Below are positions 55,841-64,000 of a DNA stretch of 64,000 nucleotides, piece by piece. Within the stretch, counting starts at the first letter, position 1. Each line of letters begins with the position of its first letter. Origin of the DNA: JBFLYN01 sp040756655 (GTDB lineage Bacteria > Bacillota > Sulfobacillia > UBA8153); NCBI GenBank assembly GCA_040756655.1, contig JBFLYN010000011.1, positions 1 to 64,000 on the forward strand, read 5' to 3'. The position numbers and the translations under genes are program-made. Under the pieces are notes generated by a model that did no database searches, was not told where the DNA came from, and saw only the letters and a program-made list of their open reading frames with translations.

Positions 55841-57627
55841 GACGCCCCGCCTCCAAAGGACGTGAGCCTCTGGGCGGGAAGCCAGAACCGGACGGTGGTG
55901 CCTGCGCCCAACTGGCTTTCAATGGCGATGCGCCCCCCGTGGGCTTCGATCATCTCCCTGGCTATGGCCAGTCCCAGACCGGTGCCCCCCATCTGACGTG
56001 AACGGGCCTTGTCCACCCGGTAGAACCGCTCAAAAATCCGGGGGAGGTCTTCCTTGGGAATCCCGATGCCAGTATCGCTAATGCTGGCCATAACTTCCTC
56101 CCCGTCGGTGCCCAGGCAAAGCTCGATGCGGCCTCCCGGCGGGGTGAACTCGATGGCGTTGGACAAAAGGTTAAGCACAACCTCCTCAAGCCGGTCTGGA
56201 TCACCCAGTACCAGCGGATAGCTATCTGGATAATGGCAAGTTACCGAGATCTCCTTCTGCTGGTAGGCAGTGCGCAAGCGTTCAGCTGCGCCCGACAGGA
56301 CCAGTCCCAGGTCCACCGGCACCCTCTCCCATGTGACCCGGCTGTGGTCCAGCTGGGATAACGCCAGGAGGTCATGGACCAGCCGGGCCATGCGATCAGT
56401 TTCGTCGGCCACCACTCCCAGGAACTTCCTCGCGGTTTCCGTTTCGTCTAACGCCCCGTCCAGCAGGGTTTCCACGTAGCTTTTCACAGTGGTCAGCGGC
56501 GTGCGCAATTCGTGAGACACGTTGGCCACAAACTCGCGTCGCATGTTGGCCAGCTGGGTCTGCTCGGTAATGTCGTGGAGGACGATAACCACGCCCGTGG
56601 CCGTGCCGCGTTCATTCCTGACCGGGGCGTACCAGGCTTTCAGCAGGCGACCCGTGGTCGTCTGGATTTCGCCGGTGAGTTCGTCGTCGCCGGCACCGCT
56701 TGTGTCCCGGGGAGGCACCCCCAGCACCGTGCCTACCGGGCATCCCGTGATGTCGGCCACGGTGGTCCCGAGGAGCCGGGCCGCAGCCGGGTTGGCCAGC
56801 ACTACCGTGCCTTGCCCGTCTACGGCCAAGATGCCATCGGCCATATAATTCAAGATAGCTTCGGCTTTGCGCTTTTCACTGGATATCTCGTGCAGGGTCT
56901 CGCGCAGTCTTAAGGCCAGGTGGTTGAACATCCGTCCCAACTGCCCGATCTCATCGTCAGACCTGACGTCCAGCATCTCTTCGAAGTCTCCCGCGGCCAT
57001 GTGGCGAGCACGCCGGGTCAGGCGCACTACGGGTCCGGTGATGGTGCGCGCAAGGAACAGGCCCAGGATGGCAGTGATGGCCAGCGCCAGCCCGGTGGCA
57101 CCCAAAAGCATCATGCGGATGTCACCCAGGGTCCGGTAGACGTCCTCCAGGGAGGCCACCAGGTAGACCGCGCCCAGGAGACGGGCCCCGGCCCGTACGG
57201 GCAGGGTCAAGTGAAGCAGGCGCATCCCGGTCACCGGGTCGCGCCGGATGCTTTCGCCACGGCCGCCGGCCAGCCCCTGGGCGATCTCAGTTTTCAGGAG
57301 GACGTCGGGGATGCGGAAACGGCTCTCGCCGCTCATGGCCACCACTGCTCCGCTGGTGTTGAGAATGGCGATCCCCGCGCCGGACTGCTGGGCAAACTCG
57401 GCCAGGAGCCGCGAGAGCTCGTCCTGGTCGGGCTGGCCCGCCAGGTATCGTTCCAGGAAACCGGCCAGGAGGCTTCCCTGGGTGGCCAGGGCCGAGGTGA
57501 AACCATCCATGTAGTAGCGTTCCAAGGACCCAAGCAAGTACACGCCCACAAACTGCATAGCCAAGAGGATCAGGGCCAAGAGCATCAGGACCAGTCGCCA
57601 CTGAAGACTTCTCATCATGGGGTTCAC
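55837..57627 (-). CDS. walK: Sensor histidine kinase WalK
   Basis: 596-residue membrane kinase controlling cell-wall metabolism. It has two membrane helices (about 10-32 and 165-187), an extracytoplasmic sensor between them, HAMP near 190-242, a PAS domain near 255-350, HisKA with NVSHELRTPLTTVKSYVE near 373 and an HATPase domain with the NLLSNAIEFTPPGG N-box and DTGIGIPKEDLPRIFERFYR. The GTG start overlaps the walR stop (GTGA). Confidence 0.95.
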   Translation of the reverse strand: MNPMMRSLQWRLVLMLLALILLAMQFVGVYLLGSLERYYMDGFTSALATQGSLLAGFLERYLAGQPDQDELSRLLAEFAQQSGAGIAILNTSGAVVAMSGESRFRIPDVLLKTEIAQGLAGGRGESIRRDPVTGMRLLHLTLPVRAGARLLGAVYLVASLEDVYRTLGDIRMMLLGATGLALAITAILGLFLARTITGPVVRLTRRARHMAAGDFEEMLDVRSDDEIGQLGRMFNHLALRLRETLHEISSEKRKAEAILNYMADGILAVDGQGTVVLANPAAARLLGTTVADITGCPVGTVLGVPPRDTSGAGDDELTGEIQTTTGRLLKAWYAPVRNERGTATGVVIVLHDITEQTQLANMRREFVANVSHELRTPLTTVKSYVETLLDGALDETETARKFLGVVADETDRMARLVHDLLALSQLDHSRVTWERVPVDLGLVLSGAAERLRTAYQQKEISVTCHYPDSYPLVLGDPDRLEEVVLNLLSNAIEFTPPGGRIELCLGTDGEEVMASISDTGIGIPKEDLPRIFERFYRVDKARSRQMGGTGLGLAIAREMIEAHGGRIAIESQLGAGTTVRFWLPAQRLTSFGGGAS

Positions 57628-58313
57628 CCCTGGGGGCGGAAGCTATATCCAACGCCGCGCTTGGTGACGATGTAGCGGGGCGCGGCGGCGTCAGGCTCGA
57701 TCTTTTCTCGTAGCCTCCGGATGGTGACGTCGACCGTGCGTGACTCCCCGTAGTACTCGTATCCCCAGACCTCATCCAGCAAAACTTCCCTGGTGAAGAC
57801 CTGCCCGGGGCGGGAAGCCAGAAAACGCAGCAGTTCGAATTCACGGTGGGAGAGAGGGATGCGCTGGCCGGCTTTGATCACTTCGTAGGTGGAAGGGTCT
57901 ATGACCAGGTCTCCTACTGCGATCGTCTCTCCCGACGTTGTGGGTGGCTGGCCCACCCGGCGCAAAATGGCCTTGACCCGGGCCAGGAGTTCTCGAGGAC
58001 TGAAAGGCTTGGTCACGTAATCGTCGGCGCCCAGTTCCAGCCCCAGGATTTTATCGACTTCCTCATCCTTGGCGGTTAACATGATAATTGGCACAGTAGA
58101 AAAAGCACGCACGGCGCGGCAAACCTGGTAGCCGTCCCGGCCGGGCAGCATGATGTCGAGGATGATGACGTCGGGGGTTTCGCCCCGGGCCCGGGCAATG
58201 GCCTCTTCGCCGTTAAACGCCACCGCCACCTCATACCCGGCCCGGACCAAGTTGAACTCGATGATCTCGGCGATGGGACGTTCGTCTTCCACCACCAGTA
58301 TTCTGTGAGCCAA
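57624..58313 (-). CDS. walR: Response regulator WalR
   Basis: OmpR-type regulator of 229 residues from the TTG at 58313, which has GGAGGG ~9 nt upstream. The frame is open much further but without family sequence. It has a receiver domain with phospho-Asp in VIILDIMLPGRDG near 53 and Lys in VTKPFSPREL, and a winged-helix DNA-binding domain ending ETRTVDVTIRRLR-like sequence. It is paired with walK downstream. Confidence 0.95.
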   Translation of the reverse strand: MAHRILVVEDERPIAEIIEFNLVRAGYEVAVAFNGEEAIARARGETPDVIILDIMLPGRDGYQVCRAVRAFSTVPIIMLTAKDEEVDKILGLELGADDYVTKPFSPRELLARVKAILRRVGQPPTTSGETIAVGDLVIDPSTYEVIKAGQRIPLSHREFELLRFLASRPGQVFTREVLLDEVWGYEYYGESRTVDVTIRRLREKIEPDAAAPRYIVTKRGVGYSFRPQG

Positions 58314-58354
58314 GCTCGACCACCCTCCAGTAGTCGCAACTTCGCCCTCGGACT

Positions 58355-59287
58355 TCACCGTTCCTGCAGGATGGAGTTGGTAGCAGGCATCAGGCGCCAA
58401 GGATTGCCCGGGTCTTGCACCCATGCGTACCACGCCAGTTCCCACTGGCCAAATCGCATACCGGTGGTGCGCTCAATGGCCAGGCGCGCCGGCATTCCCC
58501 GGGCCAGTTCGGCGATGATCCCGGCCAACCCACCGGTGGATTCGGTGAGTTCCTCCAGGTGGGCGACCATGAGCAACGATTGCCGGTAGGCACGGGCCTG
58601 GTGGTTGGGCCGGTCAAGGTGCTTGTTGACGGTGGCGAAGCTGTAGGGGTTGTCTTCCACCGGGGGGCCCGGCTCCAGCCACAGGTATCCGGTGAGGCGG
58701 TATTCCTGCAACTGGGCCAGTCCTTCAGAAAACCAGCGGGGGTAATTGCCGGCAGTGGCATAGTCCAGCACGAAGTGGGAAAGCTCGTGGGCCAACGGTC
58801 CTTGGGAACGGAAACGCTGCTCCATCTCCTGGAGACTGGAACCCGGGATCCATGCCCTCGGGGAGAGCAAGCGGATGATCCCCGCCATGTACACGCCCAG
58901 GGCGTCCTCGCCCTGCTGCCAGCCAAACTGCGCCCGCAGTGAGGCCCGGTCGGGATAGATCGCGATGATCGCCCGCTCTCTGGGTAAATGTCCGGTCTCT
59001 TCCCACACTTGCGGGTAAAGCTCCTCGGCAGTCCTCAACACCATAAGTGCCAGGTCGTAGTCGCCGGGCCTGTACCGCACGTCGACGTTGGAGCCGGATA
59101 GCGCCTCCCATCCGAGCAACTCTCGCCGGGCCATGAGCCAGCCATAGTGCCGAAGACCAGCATACAGGTAAGACCGGGAGAGGTTCGCCGCATGCCAAAG
59201 GTGTTGCCAGCAGAAAAGAAGCAAAAAGACCACGGCCAGGGTTGTCTTGATCTGCGGTCTTTGCAGCAATGTGAGCAACGGCCCCAC
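58355..59287 (-). CDS. Peptidase MA-like zinc metalloprotease, membrane anchored
   Basis: 310-residue protein with an N-terminal membrane helix (TTLAVVFLLLFCWQHLW near 15-31). The gluzincin motif HELSH is near residue 164, followed by the third-ligand region FSEGLAQLQEY near 187, as in the peptidase MA family. It faces outward by topology. It lies 41 nt before walR and probably heads the operon. The GTG start has no strong ribosome site and is uncertain. Confidence 0.82.
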   Translation of the reverse strand: MGPLLTLLQRPQIKTTLAVVFLLLFCWQHLWHAANLSRSYLYAGLRHYGWLMARRELLGWEALSGSNVDVRYRPGDYDLALMVLRTAEELYPQVWEETGHLPRERAIIAIYPDRASLRAQFGWQQGEDALGVYMAGIIRLLSPRAWIPGSSLQEMEQRFRSQGPLAHELSHFVLDYATAGNYPRWFSEGLAQLQEYRLTGYLWLEPGPPVEDNPYSFATVNKHLDRPNHQARAYRQSLLMVAHLEELTESTGGLAGIIAELARGMPARLAIERTTGMRFGQWELAWYAWVQDPGNPWRLMPATNSILQER

Positions 59288-59574
59288 CCCGGTTGTATCT
59301 GGTAGCTTTGATTCTACTACAACAGTTTACATAAAGGCCATGGCAAGATTCTCCGGAAAAGAAAAGTGGTGGTGCGATGCACCACCGAAACTATTGTATA
59401 TTAAGAGGGGGTCATGAAAGGTTGGCCTCTCAGGATCGAGTATACTGGACCTCAATTACACCAGGATTACATTCATGTAAAAATTGTGTTACAGGATGCT
59501 GCCCCAAGCGCGGCCGCCTATCCAACCTCCGGCATCTGGCCGCATGGGCCAGTGACTCTAGGAGCCAGATGAAG
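59288..59574 (-). other. Intergenic stretch with terminator and wal-operon promoter region
   Basis: 287 nt between the M23 gene end and the MA-peptidase gene. It contains the hairpin terminator at 59354-59386. A TAGAAT box lies near 59310, but its -35 is unconvincing. No gene was seen. Confidence 0.45.
59354..59386 (-). terminator. Rho-independent terminator
   Basis: On the minus strand GGTGGTGC-ATC-GCACCACC is followed by ACTTTTCTTTTCC. It is a classic stem and T-rich tail, about 190 nt after the M23 stop, ending the maturase-M23 transcript before the wal operon. Confidence 0.8.
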
Positions 59575-60981
59575 TCAAAGCCTACCTGCCCTTTCGTAGA
59601 AGGTGGTGGGATCCACGGGCTGCCCGTCGATGCGTACCTCGAAATGTAGGTGCGGCCCGGTGCTGCGGCCGGTGTTGCCCACGTTGCCAATGACATCCCC
59701 GGCCTTGACCTGCTGCCCAACTCTTACCGCAAACTTGGAAAGGTGTGCATAGGCCGTGGTGATTTGCTTGCCATCACGTTCGCCGTGGTCGATTATGATC
59801 ATGTTCCCGTAGCCGCCGTGAGCGGCGGCGAAGGTTACCATGCCGCCGTCGGCTGCCTTGATGGGCGTTCCCATGGGCGCTCCAATATCCACGCCGTTGT
59901 GCCAACCCAATCTCCGCCAGCCGAACCTGGAAGTAATGGGGCCGTTGAGGGGCCATGTATACTGACCCGTCCCGTGGGCTGGGATCGCCCGGTTGCCCCG
60001 GATCACTACCTGCTTGACAGGGTCCTTCATGACCACAGTTGAGACTATCACCCGGGACACTTCGCGGCCGTTCTCTCTTTTGATCTCCAGGGTGATCTCT
60101 CGCTGGCCATTTTCGCCCCACCGCTGCACTTTCTCTTCCCATGGCCACAGCTCGGCGGACATGATCACCTCCGTGCTGAATGGGATGGCCTCAGTGTAGG
60201 TCCGGTGCTCTATGGTCTCCACAGTGACATAGGGATCAGGGACAACCAAGTTGAGCTTTTGACCGATCTGCAGCAGGTCTGAGGTTAAACCCGGGTTGGC
60301 CCGGCGCAGCTGGTCCACGGTGAGATCATGAGCCTGAGCAACACTCCAAAGGGACTGCCCCCTCTGTACGGTATGAACTAGTGTGCGGTCGGTCCCCCTA
60401 AGAAGGATGCGACTGGCCATCTCCACGTCGCGTACCGCCTCCAGGGGCGCCTGGGTAGGTCGGATGCTCACTACCTCCCGCACCCAAACATCACGGAGTT
60501 CTGTATTGCCCCCGGGGGCTAGCGTCTCCAGCACCACCTGGCGCACCCGGCTCAGCACGGCTTGAGCTGCTGACTCGGTGGCTACAACTACGACCTCCAG
60601 ATCTTCAACGTAGATGCCGAAGGCCCGGACTTCCACATAAACCGCCCCGGCCAGAACTTCGGCCAGCTGTTCCTGCTCCAGCAAATCCTGTTCGGATGCT
60701 AGTTCCACGGGCTCAACCGAAAGCTCCGACAGGATCACCAGTTCGCCCGGGGCACGGGAACCAAGCTCATCCAGTATCTGCTCCCAAAGGACGACAGGCA
60801 ACTCCCGGTCGGCGGTGTACCCCAATAGCTCACCCTGAACGAACACGGCAAAACCGTGCCGTGCCGGAGGGGCAGCCGCCTCTGGCGCTGGTATGCTGGC
60901 TTGCCTGAGGATGATGGCACCGATGGAAAGGGTGATAGCCAAGAGCAATGCACCAGTCCTGGTGCGCATGACGGGAACCAC
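59575..60981 (-). CDS. LysM/G5/M23 peptidoglycan endopeptidase
   Basis: Secreted or anchored wall hydrolase of 468 residues. The start chosen is the GTG at 60981 with AAGGAG 7 nt upstream. It has an N-terminal membrane helix, a LysM domain (HTVQRGQSLWSVAQAHDLTV near 205), a G5 domain (YTEAIPFSTEVIMSAELW near 265) and an M23 LytM domain with GWHNGVDIG near 365 and HLHFEVRIDG near 448 holding the zinc residues. It follows the SCIFF maturase by 2 nt. A link between them is not known. Confidence 0.92.
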   Translation of the reverse strand: MVPVMRTRTGALLLAITLSIGAIILRQASIPAPEAAAPPARHGFAVFVQGELLGYTADRELPVVLWEQILDELGSRAPGELVILSELSVEPVELASEQDLLEQEQLAEVLAGAVYVEVRAFGIYVEDLEVVVVATESAAQAVLSRVRQVVLETLAPGGNTELRDVWVREVVSIRPTQAPLEAVRDVEMASRILLRGTDRTLVHTVQRGQSLWSVAQAHDLTVDQLRRANPGLTSDLLQIGQKLNLVVPDPYVTVETIEHRTYTEAIPFSTEVIMSAELWPWEEKVQRWGENGQREITLEIKRENGREVSRVIVSTVVMKDPVKQVVIRGNRAIPAHGTGQYTWPLNGPITSRFGWRRLGWHNGVDIGAPMGTPIKAADGGMVTFAAAHGGYGNMIIIDHGERDGKQITTAYAHLSKFAVRVGQQVKAGDVIGNVGNTGRSTGPHLHFEVRIDGQPVDPTTFYERAGRL

Positions 60982-60983
60982 GG

Positions 60984-62429
60984 CTACTCTCCTTCGCAAG
61001 CACCCATACGGGCGTATTCACCAGGGTTCTCGGTCACCGAGGCCGGGTTGGCTGCGGACAACTTGGCCTGCACGTACAGAGCACACTCCAGCCGTTTTTT
61101 CTGCAATATGCACCCTAGCTGGTAGGGGCGGTCCATGTCCTGGTTAAGCAGGTGGGCGCTGGCATGACACCCTCCGCCACAGTGGTAGCGGGCCCAGCAC
61201 GTCCTGCAGGGCGTCTTGGACATGGCGTGACAATCCCGGAAACGCTGTGCCAGCTCTGGTCGCTGGATGCCCTGATCCACATGGCCCATGAGAAAATCAG
61301 GATTCCCCACAAACTGGTGGCACGGGTACAGGCTCCCGTCCGCGGCTACCGCCAGGTACTCCACCCCGGCGCCGCAGCCGGTAAGCCGCTTGGGCAAGCA
61401 GGGCCCGGCATGGAGATCAACTTCGAAATGGAAAAATGTAAACCGCCGGCCGGCCAGGGCTTCCCGGAGGTAGAGATCGGCCAACCGTTCATACTCGTTT
61501 TCGACAGCGGTCATATCCTCAAGCCTCAAAGCGTAATCCTCGTGAGGAAAGGCGACCACTGGCTCAAGCGACAGGGACAGAAATCCCAGTTCTGCCATGT
61601 GCTTTACATCTTCTACAAAATCCAGATTCTGATGGGTATATGTGCCGCGAACATAGTAGGTGTGAGCCGGCCGCCGGCGGGTCAGTTCCAGCATGGGCCC
61701 AACCACCCGTAGATAGGTACCCACACCCGCGCGGTCACGGCGGTGCCGATCATGCACCGCCTTCCGCCCGTCCAAGCTCAACACCACGCCAAACTCCTGC
61801 ATTGACAGAAAGTCCATAACATCCGGAGTAAGATGGGTACCATTGGTGGTTACAGTAAACCGGAAGGGTTTCCCGGTCAATTTGGCGAATTCACGGGCAT
61901 ACTCTGCAGTGTCCCTGATTACTTCGAAATTGAGCAGGGGTTCTCCTCCAAAGAAATCTACTTCCAAGGAGGAAACCTGACCCGAATTGCTGGCCAGGAA
62001 GTGCAGTGCGGAACGGGCCACCTCCCTGGTCATGAGGCCCCGGGGGCCCCGAAACTCGCCGCGACCAGCAAAGCAATAGGAGCAGGCCAGGTCGCAGTCG
62101 TGGGCAACGTTTAGGCACAGGGCCTTCAGTGGTCGGGTAGCCTGGAGGGCAGGGGGAAGCGGGTCTTGGGTGAACAGGAGGCCGCACTGGACCAGCTCGT
62201 TCACCTCGTCCCAGACTTCTGCCACGGTCCGAGGACCAAACCGGGGGCCAAGTTGGCGGAGGATGGCGGCGCGGCCCAGGCAGTAGGCAGCAATTACCTC
62301 CCAGGCCGCCTCGTCCACGAAGTGCAAGCTGCCGCTGGCCACATCCAGGGCCAAGCCCTCACCAAGCACCTTGAAAAGGTGTACTTGGCCGGCTACTTCC
62401 TGGCGCAAACCTGGTTGCCCACGGTACAT
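60984..62429 (-). CDS. SCIFF radical SAM maturase (SPASM type)
   Basis: Radical SAM enzyme forming thioether links in the SCIFF peptide. The N-terminal domain (HLFKVLGEGLALDVASGSLHFVDE) binds the precursor. The cluster motif CDLACSYC is near residue 111, and C-terminal SPASM cysteines include CGAGVEYLAV, CHQF, CRTCWARYHCGGGCHA and a final C. The start is uncertain. The frame opens at 62465, the ATG at 62429 lies inside the SCIFF gene, and family proteins begin near the HLF segment. It overlaps the SCIFF gene by ~37 nt in another frame. Confidence 0.92.
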   Translation of the reverse strand: MYRGQPGLRQEVAGQVHLFKVLGEGLALDVASGSLHFVDEAAWEVIAAYCLGRAAILRQLGPRFGPRTVAEVWDEVNELVQCGLLFTQDPLPPALQATRPLKALCLNVAHDCDLACSYCFAGRGEFRGPRGLMTREVARSALHFLASNSGQVSSLEVDFFGGEPLLNFEVIRDTAEYAREFAKLTGKPFRFTVTTNGTHLTPDVMDFLSMQEFGVVLSLDGRKAVHDRHRRDRAGVGTYLRVVGPMLELTRRRPAHTYYVRGTYTHQNLDFVEDVKHMAELGFLSLSLEPVVAFPHEDYALRLEDMTAVENEYERLADLYLREALAGRRFTFFHFEVDLHAGPCLPKRLTGCGAGVEYLAVAADGSLYPCHQFVGNPDFLMGHVDQGIQRPELAQRFRDCHAMSKTPCRTCWARYHCGGGCHASAHLLNQDMDRPYQLGCILQKKRLECALYVQAKLSAANPASVTENPGEYARMGACEGE

Positions 62430-62554
62430 GAAGTCTTGCAGGCCGACTGGCAGGAAACCTGGCACTTCCCGCAGCCCCCGCCCGATGTGGTCAGGCGCGG
62501 GGCGGCTACCGTGTGCACATGTTTTCTTCTCTGGTGGGTGCTGGCTGTAGTCAT
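62393..62554 (-). CDS. SCIFF ranthipeptide precursor (six cysteines)
   Basis: A 53-residue peptide gene. It begins MTTASTHQRRKHVHT and ends with a core of six cysteines at 28, 31, 35, 39, 43 and 50 (CGKCQVSCQSACKTSC, then TVGNQVC), the hallmark of SCIFF. AAAGGAGG lies 12-13 nt upstream. It overlaps the start of the SCIFF maturase in a different frame, which explains why it is easily missed. The product would be thioether-linked between Cys and Thr residues by the maturase. SCIFF is nearly universal in Clostridia and its role is unknown. Confidence 0.93.
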   Translation of the reverse strand: MTTASTHQRRKHVHTVAAPRLTTSGGGCGKCQVSCQSACKTSCTVGNQVCARK

Positions 62555-62587
62555 TTACAACGCTACGCCTCCTTTCCTCTGGAGGAG

Positions 62588-62596
62588 ATTATATCA
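62588..62596 (-). promoter_or_regulatory. Extended -10 promoter of the SCIFF operon
   Basis: TGATATAAT on the minus strand (62596-62588), a TGn extended -10 about 35 nt upstream of the SCIFF start. No strong -35 was seen. Confidence 0.65.
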
Positions 62597-62689
62597 CGAG
62601 TAGGCAGGACATGGATACCCGGGACCTGGTCACCGACGAGGTGTAAGTTTGTGCCATCTTTGGGGATTATATGCTAGACGCGGTTTCTA

Positions 62690-62698
62690 TGTTATACT
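62690..62698 (+). promoter_or_regulatory. Extended -10 promoter of the plus-strand M23 gene
   Basis: TGTTATACT at 62690-62698 on the plus strand, a TGn extended -10 about 40 nt before the TTG start. It is divergent from the SCIFF promoter ~95 nt away. Confidence 0.55.
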
Positions 62699-62738
62699 AT
62701 CTATATTGGTTTCAGGTGCCAAGGAGGAGGCTCGTTCG

Positions 62739-63701
62739 TTGATACACTCGCGTCGCAGGGGCGTTCCCCGGGTAGCGCCGCTTCTGGTGATGCTCTTTCT
62801 AGCTGCCATGATCTTTGGTTCCGCAAGCTCCGGCCGCGACCATGGCGGGGTAGGCGGGCCGCGGAACAACCCGCTTCAGTATGCACCCATAGATGTAAGC
62901 AGCATCCTGGCGGACCTCCCCCAACCCCCGCGGGTAAACCCGGGAGAAGCTCCAGCGCCAACCTCATCCGCCGCCAGCTCACAGCCCACACTCAGCAACC
63001 ACGTGGTCGCCAGCGGCGATACGCTCTGGGACTTGGCCGTGCGGTATAGGACCACCATAGAAACCATAGCCCGCCTTAACAACCTGGTGAACACCAACTC
63101 ACTCCAGGTAGGCCAGAACTTACTCATCATGCAAGACGCGGCAGGTACCGTGCACCGCGTGCGCAGCGGGGACACCCTCTGGGAGATCTCCCGCCTCTAC
63201 CGGGTGAGCGTGGAAGTCATCGCCCAGGTCAACAACCTCACAGCGTCCTCCACTCTCTCGGTGGGGCAGCAGCTGATGATACCCACGGGAGCGGCTGCCA
63301 GCCCCATGGAAACCACGGCTGCGCGCAGCGGCAGCGTGGGTTTTGTCTGGCCCGTCCGCGGTCGCATTACCTCTGGATTCGGCATGCGCTGGGGCAGGAT
63401 GCACGAGGGCGTCGACATCGCCGCTTCGCACGGGCACCCCGTACTGGCAGCCCGGGACGGCCGGGTTACTTTTGCTGGTGCGCGGGGAAGTTACGGCAAC
63501 TTGATTATCATCTCTCACGGTGCGGGCGTTGAGACCTACTACGCCCACCTATCGGTAATGGAGGTCCGGGTGGGTAACGTGGTGTCGGCCGGGCAGCGCA
63601 TTGGGCGCGTGGGCAGCACCGGCAATTCCACCGGCCCCCATCTTCACTTCGAGATCCGGATTAACGGCCGGCCCGCGGACCCACGATCGCACCTGCCCTA
63701 G
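62739..63701 (+). CDS. Double-LysM M23 peptidoglycan endopeptidase
   Basis: 320-residue secreted wall hydrolase. The TTG at 62739 has AAGGAGGAGG 8 nt upstream; the frame opens at 62649, upstream of the promoter. It has a signal segment (PLLVMLFLAAMIFGSA near 14-29), a Pro/Ala linker, two LysM domains (NHVVASGDTLWDLAVRYRTT near 88 and HRVRSGDTLWEISRLYRVSV near 137) and an M23 domain with GRMHEGVDIA near 224 and HLHFEIRING near 302. It ends base-to-base with the convergent DUF1846 gene. Confidence 0.93.
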   Translation: MIHSRRRGVPRVAPLLVMLFLAAMIFGSASSGRDHGGVGGPRNNPLQYAPIDVSSILADLPQPPRVNPGEAPAPTSSAASSQPTLSNHVVASGDTLWDLAVRYRTTIETIARLNNLVNTNSLQVGQNLLIMQDAAGTVHRVRSGDTLWEISRLYRVSVEVIAQVNNLTASSTLSVGQQLMIPTGAAASPMETTAARSGSVGFVWPVRGRITSGFGMRWGRMHEGVDIAASHGHPVLAARDGRVTFAGARGSYGNLIIISHGAGVETYYAHLSVMEVRVGNVVSAGQRIGRVGSTGNSTGPHLHFEIRINGRPADPRSHLP

Positions 63702-64000
63702 TTACCTCACCAGGAACTGGTGCTGGGCCGGCCGGGCGTCGGTGGTCACCAGCACGCCCAGTTTGCGGAGGGCCTCCTCGTCTCCGCGGCTGGGTGCATG
63801 GGTAGTGTGCATCTGGCAGCCGCGCAGCTTGTGCAGCCGATCCAGGGCAGCCTGGGCCGTAGGATTGGTGGCGCAGGAGATCGCCAGGGCAATCAATGTC
63901 TCTGACAGGTTCAGGCTGGGCGACCGGCCCTGCAGGTTCTGGGTCTTCAGCTGGTGGATGCTGGCTATGACGCTGGGGGCTAGGAGATGGATGGCGTCGG
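63702..64000 (-). CDS. DUF1846/UPF0371 protein, C-terminal part (runs off window)
   Basis: Partial frame of 98 residues plus stop, open to the window edge. DAIHLLAPSVIASIHQLK, then LSETLIALAISCATNPTAQ and KLRGCQMHTTHAPSRGDEE, match the C-terminal end of the DUF1846 family, a conserved Firmicutes protein of unclear function. The N-terminal ~400 residues lie beyond the window. Confidence 0.85.
   Translation of the reverse strand, partial: DAIHLLAPSVIASIHQLKTQNLQGRSPSLNLSETLIALAISCATNPTAQAALDRLHKLRGCQMHTTHAPSRGDEEALRKLGVLVTTDARPAQHQFLVR

Overview
The window reads as a GC-rich, anaerobic Clostridia-type Firmicute (SLH-domain S-layer proteins, a WalRK two-component operon, a rho-rpmE-prfA-prmC-sua5 housekeeping block, a SCIFF ranthipeptide locus, and a lysine fermentation pathway). 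Nearly all genes lie on the minus strand; only a class A PBP and one LysM/M23 hydrolase are on the plus strand. The genus cannot be fixed from the sequence. No tRNA, rRNA, CRISPR array or intact insertion sequence was seen.

Layout, low to high coordinate. 0-10 kb: a conserved housekeeping run (minus strand order rho, argS, rpmE, DUF1385, prfA, prmC, a fused Sua5/arginine-phosphatase-type protein, rpiB, TIGR01440-family gene, upp, dCMP deaminase). 10-14 kb: a radical-SAM protein, transaldolase, a cysteine-rich unknown, and kce-kal, two late steps of lysine fermentation. 14-28 kb: a cell-surface block with an SLH protein interrupted by an in-frame amber codon, two S41 proteases, one S8 subtilase, a second SLH protein, and the main S-layer-type protein with a strong promoter and a ~300-nt leader. 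28-36 kb: a pyroglutamyl-peptidase fused to an inactive M3-like metallopeptidase domain, a PhzF protein, an OadA/PycB-type carboxyltransferase, Yip1, SppA, PyrG and an MBL-fold hydrolase. 36-45 kb: the lysine-aminomutase operon (kdd-kamA-kamB-kamC-kamD-kamE) behind a consensus sigma-54 promoter, preceded by its likely PAS/AAA+/Fis activator. 45-48 kb: arginine-to-polyamine genes (pyruvoyl arginine decarboxylase, speE, speB). 48-51 kb: PBP1A and a degraded junction holding remnants of hepT and rlmH. 51-59 kb: the wal operon (MA-type peptidase, walR, walK, yycH, yycI, murA, htrA). 59-64 kb: two LysM/M23 hydrolases flanking a SCIFF peptide gene and its radical-SAM maturase, then the end of a DUF1846 gene.

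How they fit together: kamA/kamDE/kdd/kce/kal give L-lysine -> beta-lysine -> 3,5-diaminohexanoate -> 3-keto-5-aminohexanoate -> 3-aminobutyryl-CoA -> crotonyl-CoA. The pathway sits at two sites about 22 kb apart, and one of them carries the sigma-54 switch. The surface block and the wal region together cover envelope building, remodelling and quality control. The most notable items are the hidden SCIFF gene, the amber-interrupted SLH protein, the paired 18-bp palindromes at the lysine regulator and its target promoter, the Pcp/dead-M3 fusion, and the rlmH/hepT decay junction.
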